DNA of 64,000 nucleotides from Dicyema japonicum. Lineage: Eukaryota > Dicyemida > Rhombozoa > Dicyemidae. The stretch is taken from positions 996,676 to 1,060,675 of the forward strand of contig RDEW01000002.1 in the NCBI GenBank assembly GCA_011109175.1. Direction: 5' to 3'. The position numbers and the translations under genes are program-made. Below the pieces are notes generated by a model. That model ran no database searches. It saw only the letters and a program-made list of their open reading frames with translations, and was not told the DNA's origin. Shown piece by piece: positions 32,682 through 44,189 of this stretch (positions are counted from its first letter, which is position 1; every line of letters starts with the position of its first letter).

Positions 32682-35600
32682 GTGCCATCGATGTATAATT
32701 GCGAACTATCTGACTACTCATTGAAGGAGCTCGCGGAACTACTACTACACTTGGAAAGTCTACACGTGGAACTACCATTTTCATTTAAAAACTCAGTAAA
32801 GACTCTAATAAGCTCGGCAAAAAATTTGTCTGACTCCTTCTCTCACAGAAGGGACCCCAGTAGTCTCTCTTCTACTACAAGCAGGCCAGGACAAGTGGGA
32901 AAAGTAAGGACAGTTGAAAAGGCCAACCAAACAGATGTGATTTTACTTATAATTAAAGGAATCTCATGTATTGGGGGATTACAGAAAAGACAAGCTAACA
33001 ACACAAGATGTACAACAACTCCGTAATAAAATGTCCGTTTTAATTCCGCATTCACGGAAAACGGAGAGGGAAGTCAAGAGTTATCTCCAAAAGTCTTTCC
33101 CTTTTTTAAACAGTCTTATTAAACTGTCCCCTCCTCAGAATAAATCGGACACTTCTGTGGGAGTGAAGTCTTTTGCCAAGAAGTTCACATTTAGAAGACG
33201 TCAATGCCATAATCTAGAAGAGGTGAGCACAGATTGTTCTCAAGTAATTTATGACTTATTTAAGAACGTTGACGAACTTATAGGTGGTAATGGTACAGAG
33301 ATAAATTCTGATACTGATATAGTCGTCCAGTCAGAGTCAGAACTCAGTGAGGAGGGCGTTGTGAGTCACAAGTCTCCAAACAAAGCTGATCGACAGCCTG
33401 ATAATCAGTCCTCCACTATATTACCGTCTCTGTGTGTCCCCAGCATTCGGTCACTCATTGACCTGTCTAATAATTCTCAAGAAAGTGTAAGTATTGCTAA
33501 GAAACGCAAATGCAATGAAATTTTATGTGATGAAGAGTCGGGTATAACGGACAATGAGAGTGAACAAATAATGGTTGTTCCTTAATATTCACTACCAGTA
33601 CTCTAAAAAGTCGAGTAAACGGCGGAGGGTGAGACCAGCTAGTCCAACAATCCACCGACTTGCCAGAATAGAGGAGGAACGACAAATCCGTCTACAAAAG
33701 CAGGTGACTTTATCGATGACAACAGAACGAACAACTGAACTTGGATAACTCAGAGAATCAATTAGTGCTGGAAAGTGACCCTACCACTGGCAAGATTATT
33801 GCCAAGGTTGAAGAAATGTTCATGTCTGTACTGATGCCTCATCAAGTCGATGGTTTTAGATAGTCTTACATTGTTAGCTGTACAATTTATGTGGAATGCC
33901 TGCATTGGGAAGGTTGAGAAGGCCCGGACCTCCTCGGTCATTCGGGGATGTCTAGTGGCTCACTGTATGGGACTTGGAAAAACACTTTCGGTGATATTTT
34001 AGGATTACAGTAGGCGATCTGTTTCATGTATACTCTCCTGGCATGTAAAGAGGTGGGAGCTAAGACTGTCTTGGTGGTATGTCCTGCAGGGACCATTCAC
34101 AACTGGAGGGATGAGTTCGAACAGTGGTTACCATATGGATCTCTTGATTTCCCTGTATGATGTTATTTGTGATAAAGGTCCATACGTTTCTTGAAAACAA
34201 CGAATTTGCCATCCAAATGTTACAAAAGTGGTTCACCACCGGAGGATTCTGCATAATGAGTTATGAAATGTTTAGGTCTGTGGTGATTTGTGATGAATAT
34301 AAGACATATTTTCGGTCCCCCGGTAATTCCCATACTAATCAAAGGTCCGGATGTGATTCTGTGTGACGAAGTACACATGTTGAAGAACCACAATACAAAG
34401 ATTTATAAATACCTGTCAAATTTAGATACAAAAATAAGGGTTGGGATGACAGGGACTCCAATTCAGAATTGTCTGCATGAATGTGAGTGTACTAGTAAAT
34501 TCAGATTATACGATGATTAAGTTTGTGAAACCTACTCTTTTGGATAATCGAAAGAATTTCTACACTAACTTTGTGATCCCGATTGAGAATGGGCAGATGG
34601 CGGACTCTACAGAGTCAGATGTTCGCATAATGAAACGACGAGTCCACGTGCTTTTTAAAATTCTGTCTAATACAGTCCATGTAACTGATTGTGTGACTGT
34701 AGAGGAGAGGATTTGAGGTTCTGAAGGACCTTCTTCCAAACAAGGTCGAGTTTGTCCTCGACATTCGCCTTTCACCGATTCAAGTGAAGTTATACGAAGC
34801 CTACCTTGGCTTAATTGCACATAATAGGAACATCCTGGCAAACTACAAGACACTCAAGCTGATATGGACTCATCCATTCCTTCTGAAAGAAAGAGACAAA
34901 CGAGTTTTGTTGTATCTAATTCAGATTTCTTTTGAAGGACAGAATGAAGACTCGGATGTGAATGAACAGAGTAATTTGGGGGCGAATGATGGATGGTGGA
35001 AAGAACACGAAGAGGGAGTAGACCTGTTTGACTACCTACATTCAGGGAAAATAGTTGTATTCTTGGAGATTCTGTTCACGTGTGTTGGAAGAGGCGATAA
35101 AGTGTAAGTGAAATGGATATTGGAGTCTGTGTTTTAGTCAGAGTCTGCTGACGTTGGATTACATTGAGGAGATTCTGTCACGTGGGATAGGTCAAATTCC
35201 TCCTTGGAAGAAGAATAAGGATTACTACAGAATAGACGGATCTGTTTCTTTAAAGACCCGATCAGATTACATTAGAAGATTCAACGAGGATTCCTGTAAG
35301 CATTATTTGAAGAAAGCAGCCAATCTATTCCTAATATCCACCAAGGCGGGGTCGTTGGGGATAAACATTCACCGGGCTAATAGAATAGTTATTTTGGATG
35401 TCTCTTGGAATCCTAGTGATGACTTGCAATCCATTTTCCGTTCCTACAGGATTGGACAGTCAAAGTGTGTTTATGTCTACAGACTGATTGTTCCCGTTTG
35501 CTTTTATGGGGACATTTTAGAAATGTATGGAGGACGTTATCTATGGGAGACAAATTTCGAAGCTGTCTCTTAGTTCTCGGGTTATTGACGACAATCAGAT

Positions 35601-36325
35601 CAGCCGACACTTCAGTAATGACGAGTTGAACAGATTATATCAGTTCGACCCACGTGACCATCAAATTGTGGATAAACCCGAGTTTGATTTCCCTAAGGTA
35701 GTTTGGGGGTTATTTGTGAAGGATGAAGTGTTGGCGCTGTGTTGTGCAGTGAGAACACGAGGGGGTGGATTCTAAGTTATAAAGACCATGATTCCTTCCT
35801 CCAAAATAATGTTGAGGAAAAATTGAGTCAAGAAGAATGTCACGTGGCCTGGGAAGAATATCATAGATCTCTTAAGGAGGGAATTCTTGGAGGTTATCCG
35901 ACTATTTTACTTTAGTAACTACAATTCCTACTACTGTTAGTTCAGAGACCACGTGTCCCCAATTACTAAATACCCCGAGTAATATTCGTGTAGGAACTAC
36001 GAGTTATCCTCATGGTAGTAGTCCGTATGATACTTTTAACACGTGTTTGACAAATGGGGAAGATGGGAGATTGGATCGAATGATATTTTCACTTCTGAAT
36101 AGACGTCCTCAATGTGTAATGCGAAATGAAGCGTTAATGAAATCATCTCCAGAGGTATGTCGACTATTCAATCATAATTTCCGTGCAATGGGACGTCCTC
36201 AGTTTATGCCGAATCCTGCCTCAGCTATTAGGAGAGTATATCCTCCAAGGCCGAGTAACCCAATGGATGTTCAACCATTCTCACCACCTAATTTGAATAA
36301 TAATATTTATAAAAATCACAAGTAA
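32682..36325 (+). CDS. ATRX: ATRX-like SNF2 chromatin remodeller, 13 micro-introns
   Basis: DNA-translocating Swi2/Snf2 ATPase of the Rad54/ATRX branch. After an acidic, Ser-rich N-terminus: LMPHQVD(A)VQFMW (about 33828-33890), HCMGLGKTLS (Walker A, 33961-33990), TVLVVCPAGTIHNW, GPDVILCDEVHMLKN (DExH, 34345-34390), MTGTPIQN, NGQMADSTESDVRIMKRR, IWTHPFLL, FSQSLLTLDYIEEIL, YYRIDGS, ISTKAGSLGINIHRANRI, WNPSDDLQSIFRSYRIGQ and YGRQISKLSLSSRV. Introns of 22-25 nt start at 32937, 33574, 33704, 33853, 33991, 34155, 34323, 34483, 34681, 35104, 35496, 35698 and 35893. Length is about 1110 residues against about 2500 in vertebrates; no cysteine-rich ADD domain is visible. A one-base slip in the G run at about 35757-35761 (CGAGGGGGTGG) is the only lesion. 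Confidence 0.9.
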
Positions 36326-36720
36326 ATTTTGTAATTATAGCTTTTTTACATAAATGCTTTTGTATTGCCTTTTCACAAATCCATCCAGAACCACCTTGAA
36401 AGGTAAAAGACCATTCCTTAAAGTTGCAAAACTCCTCCGGTCGAGTGGAGGAAGATTATTGATTAAAACTTAAACTTTATTACCCCGGGATCACCGAGAA
36501 AGAAAGACAAAGTAATGTCAAGTAGTTAGGTGATCGTCATTGGATCCACCTTACTGAGGAGACGCTTAATGCCTCCCGGCATCAAGAGGATCCACTATTC
36601 TCTCCCTGGGGCAATGTCGTTATTTAAAGACAAGTTCTGGAACGAGTCAGGATCAAGGAGTTAGTTAGTTCGGTTACCCTTATTATTATAAAAAGCACTC
36701 CCGAGAAAACATAAAATTAG
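36326..36720. repeat. LINE 3'-end debris
   Basis: Contains 'accccgggatcaccgagaaagaaag' (36483-36507), the reverse-complement type of LINE terminus, and, in the opposite sense, 'gatcaaggagttagttagttcggttaccc...ttattattat' (36650-36691). No coding content. Confidence 0.5.
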
Positions 36721-37118
36721 TTAAGTTTCTTGTGCCGTATTCCGAATCATCCTCTCCGTCAGCATCGACCATGATCTTCTGTCGCGCACTAGTTCTCTTA
36801 GGTAGTTTAGGTCGTCCACCATTTCCATTATAATATCAGATGATATCCATACTCTTGTACGTAGTGAATCAGGTCCTGATAAGCTGTAAATCCGAGACCA
36901 TAATGTCGGCAGGCCGACGGGAGGATAAAAAGGTAGAATTTTCCAAACAGTTCTGTACATTGTACGGTCATTTTTGTCTCTTGTAGACAGCAAACAGAGA
37001 CGTCATATTTTGTTAGATCGCATACCAGTTGGTGTTTCTTGTAAGGTCGTTTAAGTCTTCTGCAATTGAAAGATCCCAGAATGAACGGAGAAGTCGGTAA
37101 GGAATACGAATAAGACAT
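36721..37118 (-). mobile_element. LINE A with large internal deletion
   Basis: The minus strand starts with the endonuclease N-terminus (LGSFNCRRLKRPYKKHQLVC, DVSVCCLQETK, RHYGLGF; 37080-36890), then jumps directly to the element's 3' end (SSDIIMEMVDDLNYLRELVRDRR). The endonuclease glutamate (QETK) is present; the RT is missing. Confidence 0.65.
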
Positions 37119-38745
37119 GGTGCAATATAGGTGTCGTCACCACCTCAACCAAGTACTCTCAGTCTTTGGAATAATTTTAATTTAATTCACCCAACACTTA
37201 TTATACTTTATTCTCTCCTTGGAATGTCTCAGAATCTGTTGTATCGTGAGATATTGTAATAAGCCTTGAGCCTGTGGTACTTGGACGATTGTTTTACAGA
37301 TAGCCAACCAAACAATGATGTGAAGAATGTAAGAAGACTTATAGTAATTGGGTGTCTTATTACAGATGGTAGAATCAGGAAATCTCTAAAAACGATATTT
37401 GCATGTCTGAATTCCAAAAACTGAACCACATTCTTTGAGAGGCATCTTGTTTCCTGAGAATAAATATATCAACCCTCTTTACCGTTTCACTAGCAAACGC
37501 CCCATGAATGCTCAATTAGGGGACCAAGCAACCATATCCGTCAATTTTTGGTGACATAGAACTCCATTCAGATTTCATTTCTATCATGGCGTTGACCAAA
37601 ATGTTTTTATATTTCTCACAGAATCAGAGACCAACAATACTCGAAAGATTTGCCACTGGAACAAAAAAAACTTTTACAAAATCCTGTGCCAAGAAAAATT
37701 TGAATGAATCTAAAATGCTCGAATCAGCATATTCCCCATTAGAACAAAGGAGAGCAATGCATTTACCAATTATCTCCTTATTGGAATTATAGGATTCTAT
37801 TCAATACGTAAGCGTGTTAGGTGGACACGAACTTCCTACGGTAGGGAAACATCAGAAGACTCCCAGAAGCTTGTTTACCATTGCTTTTGATGACATTAGT
37901 GAAAACCCAATCGTTTTAAGACTGAGTTATTTCAATCTCCCGATGGTTCGAAAAATGCAACTTTGTCACCCACTGTATGATTCTCTCGTTTTTATGGAAA
38001 GTCAAAGGCAGTGGACCTGATGGTCCTGCTTTTTACATTTGTCAAGGAATTGTAGACTGAGCATCATGAAGTGGTCATTTGGGAATAGGTTCGAACTTAT
38101 GTCTTGTATTTACTAAATATATTCATCTTTAGAATCTATTTTTGATTGAAAAAATTTAACTCCATTTGACAGGAAAATGGTTGGTTACTTAGTTACCCCT
38201 ATTTCACTAACATGTAGGAGGCCGTCTGAGAATGTTAGAGGGTTCCACAAGTTTATTAGAGTTCATTTATTATTTGGACAAAACTACAAGGTTATTAAAT
38301 AAAGTGTGGTAGCACTCCATAGGATAGTAAGGAGAGGGATCTTTTTTGGATGCGGGCCATTGACTGAATGTCTCCTGAGTTAAGTGGATCCGATGACGTC
38401 GATTGGAGAATTGATGAAGGTAAAGAGTAGAAAGGAATACTTCAGCCAAATAAGTAGCAGTGATACAGGTCATTAGTTAGTTTAGTAACCCAGGCCTCAC
38501 TAACTTGTAGGAGTCCAGCTGCTATTAAATAAGACGCCGAAATGCCGGTCCCTTCCGTTGGTCAACTTTGCAGTTGTTAATCAATAGGAATTGAGGACAT
38601 CTTACGAATCATCCACTTTTGCAGCAGGACATTAATAATTTGTAACGATGAGACATGTCATAAATATTTTAACAAAACATTTTTGACAAAGTTATTAAAT
38701 AAAATGTAATTTAATAAAATAAATCCAAAGTTTTAAAATAATTAT
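37119..38745. other. No gene recognised
   Basis: Short open frames (37586-37792, 37814-38020, minus 38270-38473) show no motif. 'ttacttagttacccctatttcactaacatgtaggag' (38193-38220) and 'tagttagtttagtaacccaggcctcactaacttgtaggagtcc' (38466-38509) are a small direct repeat related to the LINE-terminus sequences and to the last bases of the window. Confidence 0.45.
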
Positions 38746-40586
38746 TTATCCTGAATTTGAAGTTTGCCAAGAGTATTCTAGTACATTATACACAACAACC
38801 TTAATATTTTTATGTAAGGTTTGCAAAAAGTATTCGCTAGAGCTTGAATCAAATCCTAGTAGAAGTCGCCGTAACCACCTCGGTTTTAACAGACCGGTAA
38901 ATATAGTTAAGGATTTTCTTGATCTAGCAATCTCACCACAGAACAGAACCTCTTCCATATTGAAGTCCTCAGATTTGGTCTTTGGTTTGTTTTCCAACTC
39001 AACATTAATGGTTTGGAGGTTTTTATTCTTAGTGATAAGTCTGGAGGAAGCCGATTGGTGAAGATTAGAGATCACTAAAATATTCAAAATTTAAACGATG
39101 AAGCCGAGTTTCGATAAATTTGATTTTCGTCGACAAGGCGTCCATAAAAGTGGATAAATCCTTAGAAAAGGCTTCCACCGTTTTTCGTTGCGATTTCACG
39201 GAATTCTGAAATTATTCAGAAAATGACCCGGTAAGCGGTAATGAGAGGCTGTTTTTTATCAGAACAAAACTGCAGCTGAACGGACCTCCTATGAAGTCAC
39301 AAACTATGAAACGTCTCAATCTGCTTTTTGGGGACCTTCTCAGATCCCATTTGGCCGATTAGGAGATCAATCTTCGCTTCAATGTCCATCAAAGCCAATT
39401 TTGTCTCCGAATGGCACTTTCTAAAGTCCACAACAATAGACTGAATATCTGCAATCTCATACGACCACAACCTTGCGGTGGACTTTCACATTTGTCCTTA
39501 GTGGGTTCCTGAAAAACTTTTTCTTCACTTTTCTGATCGACAAAAACCCTCAAAATCCGCCAAAATATCTGTGACCGATGCTGACTGTTCTTGTCTCGTC
39601 TAAAATACGGAATAAATGCGAACAGCGGACATTGTTGGTTGACCTTTACTGTTTGGACCAAAAATGGACTTTCCCAGTGAGGCCATCCTCACCCGCAAGG
39701 TCTGAGATAAGAATAAATCAACCTCCTTGTTAGAACTAGGAGGACAGTCCGCATTATTGGAAGGGTCACTGACATCAATCTAACGTCACAATATCCCATA
39801 CTAAATGTAAATCAAGGGCCATTATATCCGTGGGTTTAGAGATCCCTGGTAAGGGAGGGAGACGTCGACTGTCGAAAATGATGAGTTTTTTATCAGCGCA
39901 GAGCATAGAAAGGACGTATTTTATCAGAAACTATAGGTTAACCCACAATTACGTGGTCAAATTGATTTTCTGTGGGTTGGCTTATTTCTATGGTCTCATC
40001 TTTGGAGAGACACTAGAATTAGTCATTCCTTACAGTCTTCATCCCCACGGCGTCACATCTTAGTAGAGAATAGCTGACTCTAACGGAATCCCCGATTTCT
40101 GGGGACCGAAAAGCCGTTTGAGCTCGTCGGTAGCACTTCCCCATGTGCCACGAGTCAACGGGAGTCCGGGCATAGAAAACACACAGAAAAATCAAAATTT
40201 AATAAAAAGTAAATCACCTGTCTGAACGAGTCCACAAAATTGTTAAAATCAGAGAATTTGACAATCCACTGGTCCTCGGCGTCATCGAGGTAGCTTATAT
40301 CGTTTTCCTCACAAATCTCGGTTTTTCATTAAAAGTACAAAAAATTCAAAGTCCGAGTGAATGCTGGCGACTGAAATGTGTTGGTTTTTGTTCATATATA
40401 TCAAAATGCGGCACTGCCATAAATGTCACATCTCTACTTTCTGTCTGTGCTGATCCCCCAAGACCGCAAAAGACAGGGACTTTGGTTGTTCGCGGATATT
40501 TCCTTTGCTTTGGTAAAATAATGTGATTACCACTTTATTGCCAATATTTTTGTGGCAAAGAATAATTTAGAGGCCGCAGCTGCCAT
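38746..40586 (-). CDS. FKBP15: FKBP15-like protein (WH1-like + degenerate FKBP + coiled coil)
   Basis: FKBP15/WAFL acts at early endosomes with actin regulators. Minus-strand ATG at 40586-40584 (MAAAASKLFF). With micro-introns (27, 24 and 22 nt in the first 300 bases) the WH1-like region reads SLSFAVLGDQ, RILIYMNKNQHISVASIH, DFEFF, DDAEDQWIVKF and FNNFVDSFRQ, close to the AVLGN...RILLYIS...ARIHVNFEL pattern of FKBP15. An FKBP region follows (SPEIGDSVRVSYSL, KKLIIFDSRRLPPLPGIS) whose PPIase active-site residues are mostly lost, then TLRVRMASLGK (the RMAKMG segment) and a coil CHSETKLALMDIEAKIDLL matching the start of the FKBP15 coiled coil. The C-terminal exons to about 38746 are uncertain. 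About 480 residues against about 1200 in vertebrates. Confidence 0.75.
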
Positions 40587-40859
40587 TCCTAAGAATTATA
40601 AAAATTTCAGTTAAAATGTAAGTTTTAAAAGTTAGGTTGTGTTTACACAAAATAATTAATTTAAATTTAAAATATTTAATTGTTTAAATTTAATTGTTAA
40701 TTTATTTTTATTCAAATTATAATTATTAGTTGAATTTAATTTAAATATAATTATTAGTTGAATTTAAAAATTTGGGGAGATTTTATCATTTAATGGTAAT
40801 AATGATATTTTTCTTAGTAATGAACTCCAAATGGGGAAAATTAGTGTGACAACCCTTAA

Positions 40860-41295
40860 TTTTTTAATTTGTAATAGAAAATTTAGAAGGAGTACCTGGA
40901 AGTTAAATCAAAATGAAAAAATTAGAATATGTAAGGAAATAGTCAGATCTGTATAATATGCATTTATTTGCCAGAAGTATGGCATCTCTAAGAAAAGTCC
41001 GACTGAAAAGGGAAGAAATCTTATGTGAAGGCCTCTATATTTCAATTTGGGTTAATGGGTACCAATTAAATACGGAAGTTAATGAAGTTTTTCGTTCTCT
41101 GAGATGGAAAGGTTTCCCGATCAACATTAATGAAGTCATAAAAAACGTAACGTGCTTTCACAATGCACCTTAATATAGTCAAACAAGAAACTCCTGAAAA
41201 TGTTATTAAAAAATTTAAATTTGATATTGTGCATTCATTAAGAAAAAAAGAGCAAAATTACATGAAAATGACAGATTTCTTTATCAACAAACATA
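40860..41295 (+). mobile_element. Possible Tigger/pogo (CENP-B HTH) remnant
   Basis: Plus-strand reading gives KLNQNEKIRICKEIVRS (about 40900-40945) and CQKYGISKKSP (40968-41005), like the CENP-B-type helix-turn-helix of Tigger/pogo transposases, then KREEIL. After an apparent internal deletion, IVKQETPENVIKKFKF (41174-41225) resembles the (W..V..ETI.NCF.KAGF) C-terminal motif of the same family. The DDE core is absent. Confidence 0.4.
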
Positions 41296-42479
41296 TTTTA
41301 ATTAAGCTTTTTAAAATACCCTCATTTTTTGGGAAATCCTCAAAATTGGGGAGTTTTGCCCCATTTCGAGGTCGGATTGTAAATTATATTTCTTTATAAA
41401 GAGTAATGATCCCCTTTTAGGTCGATCTGCTTCACCATATGACATCATCGCTGACCACTAGGAGAATTGATCGCTAAACGAGACAAGAAGCTTCCTATCG
41501 CATGACTGGTCATCGGATAGAAATTGGAAGCTACGTCCCTCGTCCGTTTGAGATTCGAGATTAGATGGAACACTGTCCTATGCTTAAGAAGGAATTTTGA
41601 CATATCACTTTCCTGCAAAAAGTTAAAAGGAGTCTTCGATGTTTCGAACCGCATTGCCTATTTTATTTTCAAATTCAGTTGGACATCTCTTTGTTATCCA
41701 AGGAATATCTACTTTTATATAGAATTTTCTCTCTAGAATTATCTTTACGATAGAAAAAACGAGAATATCGGCTATAAAGTTTGTTTTCTGGATGGGTCCC
41801 ACGTGAAGTCAAATGAGGGTCAGGATGAATCATTTAAACCAGCGAAAGCAACTGAAAAGAAGAGCATAGCGGTCCTTCTAATAAAGGGCAGTGATCTGCC
41901 TATCCGGCTTACTGAGGTTGAATGATTGAACAGGGACCAATCAGGCTATTCCGATTTTTTTAGTAGCATCCTTTTTTCAATGCTTATCTTGAAATCCAAC
42001 ATACTCCCCTGCTAATATACTGTGGTACAGAGGATGTTATTTATTAACCCCAGGCTTACAATTTTTGGTAAGCCCAGCACAAACAGTCACAACTAATTAA
42101 TCCATAAAAGGAGCCAAGGGATCATGTTTGCTTGCGCCAGTCAACTGCGTCCTTTATTAAAGTTGTTCGTCGTTTGAATATGTTTGTGATCTCCCAACAG
42201 TAGATCTTTATGGAAACATAATCGAAAGGGTGTTGAATGTCGATCGAACAAGTTAAGGTTTTCAGGAGGTTAGGCTTTAATCGGAGACTATAAACTTGGC
42301 AATGTTCGAAGAATTCCTGTTGATGGACAAGTTATATGTTTTTGTTAAAGTCTGAGAGGGAAGGGACTAAAATTCTAAAAATAATTTTTTGTTTTGATGG
42401 TATTATCCACCTCTGTTAAAGTGATAGTTGAAAAGAGAGGGGAAAGTTTTCTAATTTCTTGAGAAATGGGAAGTATTTT
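41296..42479. other. No gene recognised
   Basis: Several open frames under 82 codons (for example minus 41445-41654, plus 41524-41736) have no known motif. 42045-42075 and 42095-42115 repeat 'ttattaaccccaggctt' / 'actaattaatcc', related to LINE-terminus debris. Confidence 0.4.
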
Positions 42480-42715
42480 TTATTGAATTCATATATTTTA
42501 TTGTGGTGCAGTGTAACGAGTACGAGCAAAAGGCCTTATGGTCCCAAGTTAGAATCTCACTGCTGTAAATTCTGACTGAAGGTTCCACCCATCCACGATG
42601 CTTTAGCTTGACGAGTAACGCTGTCATCAGTGAACATATCACAGCGGAATCGGGTCGTCTACAAAAGGAGTCAAATCTAACAAAATTCAAGAGCATTCCT
42701 TGGTTCTCCCTAATC
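42480..42715 (+). repeat. tRNA-derived SINE copy, 3' truncated
   Basis: 'gtggtgcagtgtaacgag', a decayed B box (ccaagttagaatctc), 'gaaggttccacccatccacgatgc', 'cgctgtcatcagtgaac' and 'attccttggttctc' follow the SINE order of 59638-59935. The pol III box is mutated and the 3' third is missing. Confidence 0.7.
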
Positions 42716-43019
42716 GAGTTGAAAAGTTGGGGAAAACAAATTTATTTTTAAAAGATATTGGTGATCCATACTCCCGGATAACATTTGGATATGGGTTACT
42801 TCGAATAGCATTTGCCAGTGCAGCGATGTGTGAAGATGCCAATATTAGATCTGGTGATGTTGTACTGTCATTAAGTCTATTGGGTGTTCTTATATTTGTC
42901 AGGGGATTATTAAGGATTACAAGGTTATTCATATTTGCTAATATAACGTTTCCTCTGTTGTCGGCCATTTGATTTTTCGACCAGGCCGGATGCTTTGGAT
43001 TTAGATTTCCACAGACCAA
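42687..43019 (-). mobile_element. LINE APE-endonuclease C-terminal fragment
   Basis: Minus-strand open frame with VCGNLNPKHPAWSKNQMADN (the GDLNAKHPxW box with D changed to N), RGNVILAN, VILNNPLTNIRTP and SPDLILASSHIAALAN. This is the catalytic C-terminal half of a jockey/CR1-type endonuclease, same family as 30456-30600. Confidence 0.7.
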
Positions 43020-43253
43020 AGACTACGTGAAATTTTTGGATGAATGCCGGTAAAAGAAAGCATGCTCACAATCGTGATGCCTCCAATGTTCGTAGGAACT
43101 AAGATTCCAAGCCATTCCACATAGATGGAAGATTATCGCACCTATGGGTCGTCGTATAATAGATTTTTTGATAATAGTAATCCATTTTCACGACTGGTAA
43201 ATCACTCCCGTGCTAGAGAATAACCAAATATAAGTAAAAACGAATAAACAATA

Positions 43254-44183
43254 TCACACAAGTAGAATAGCATTAATACATCCATCATTCTCAGGATGAT
43301 TAGTAACCTGCGCATATTTACCTAAAATAAACGCAAAGACAACCCCAAACAACTTTCCCTGACTGAGTTACCAAACCCAACTCTGACACATTTACCTCTA
43401 TTATTGTCCCCTTTGTAATAACCCCCAGTTGGGTGTATGTCGATGAATTTGGATTTTTCTTCACTCCTATTATCGGCAGACAAAATGTTGTCTTCAACTC
43501 TGGGTGGGTCACGTGGGCCTTCTTGTATCGCAAAGCCATCGGTCTGATGAATCTCTCGTATTTCGGTGGTTTTCTGGTAAAATCCTCCGGAACGAAACAA
43601 GCTTTAGTAACCATTCGCTTCCATGATTTTTCTGGTGATAATAACAAACAACTTTTTCGTTTTCCGGTTCTGATCACTCGAAAAGCCTCAGAGTCCCCGA
43701 CTGTGGCCACCTTGGGTAGAGGGACGCTCCACTTTCCCTGTGAAAATAAAAACAAGGTGGTTACAGCTTTCTCCTTCCTTTTCTGCTTAACCAGGTCTGA
43801 TAGGGCCTTCGATGTTGTCTGATTGCCTCTATCCAGCAAATAAGTAGGGATTGCGCCTTCCTCAGTGTTGGGGGCTGATTTCTTCTTGGATAGTTTTTCT
43901 TGGTGTTTTTTAATACTGAATGGTTAAAAACAAGGCCCACGTTTTCTGAAGTTGAATTTTCTCAAGTCGTCTCTTTCTGTTGTACAATTTGGCCTTTATT
44001 CCACGCAGTCTTTTGGCCTTATTGGCATTTGTGTGGGCGAGACGAGCAATTTTCTTACGTCTTAAGTTATACTTTAACATTACTTTCGCTCATCATAGTC
44101 AAGTTGTTTACCATGTCGTTTTTGGAATAATTCTATATAATTGTTTTGTCCCTATTAATAATCAGTCTTAAAATCAAAACCAT
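43254..44183 (-). CDS. NSA2: Ribosome biogenesis protein NSA2
   Basis: Nucleolar pre-60S assembly factor. Minus-strand ATG at 44183-44181 is immediately followed by a 29-nt intron; then [21 protein letters not shown], a basic stretch ([18 protein letters not shown]), [116 protein letters not shown] and, after the last intron, [21 protein letters not shown]. Introns are 29, 23, 25, 27, 21 and 22 nt. The spliced length is about 260 residues, the usual size of eukaryotic NSA2, and every conserved block is present. The most strongly conserved gene in the window. Confidence 0.95.
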
Positions 44184-44189
44184 TCACAA

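Noticed and set aside
43433-43822. Plus-strand 129-codon frame
   Set aside because: Antisense shadow of the NSA2 gene, which has strong family conservation on the minus strand.
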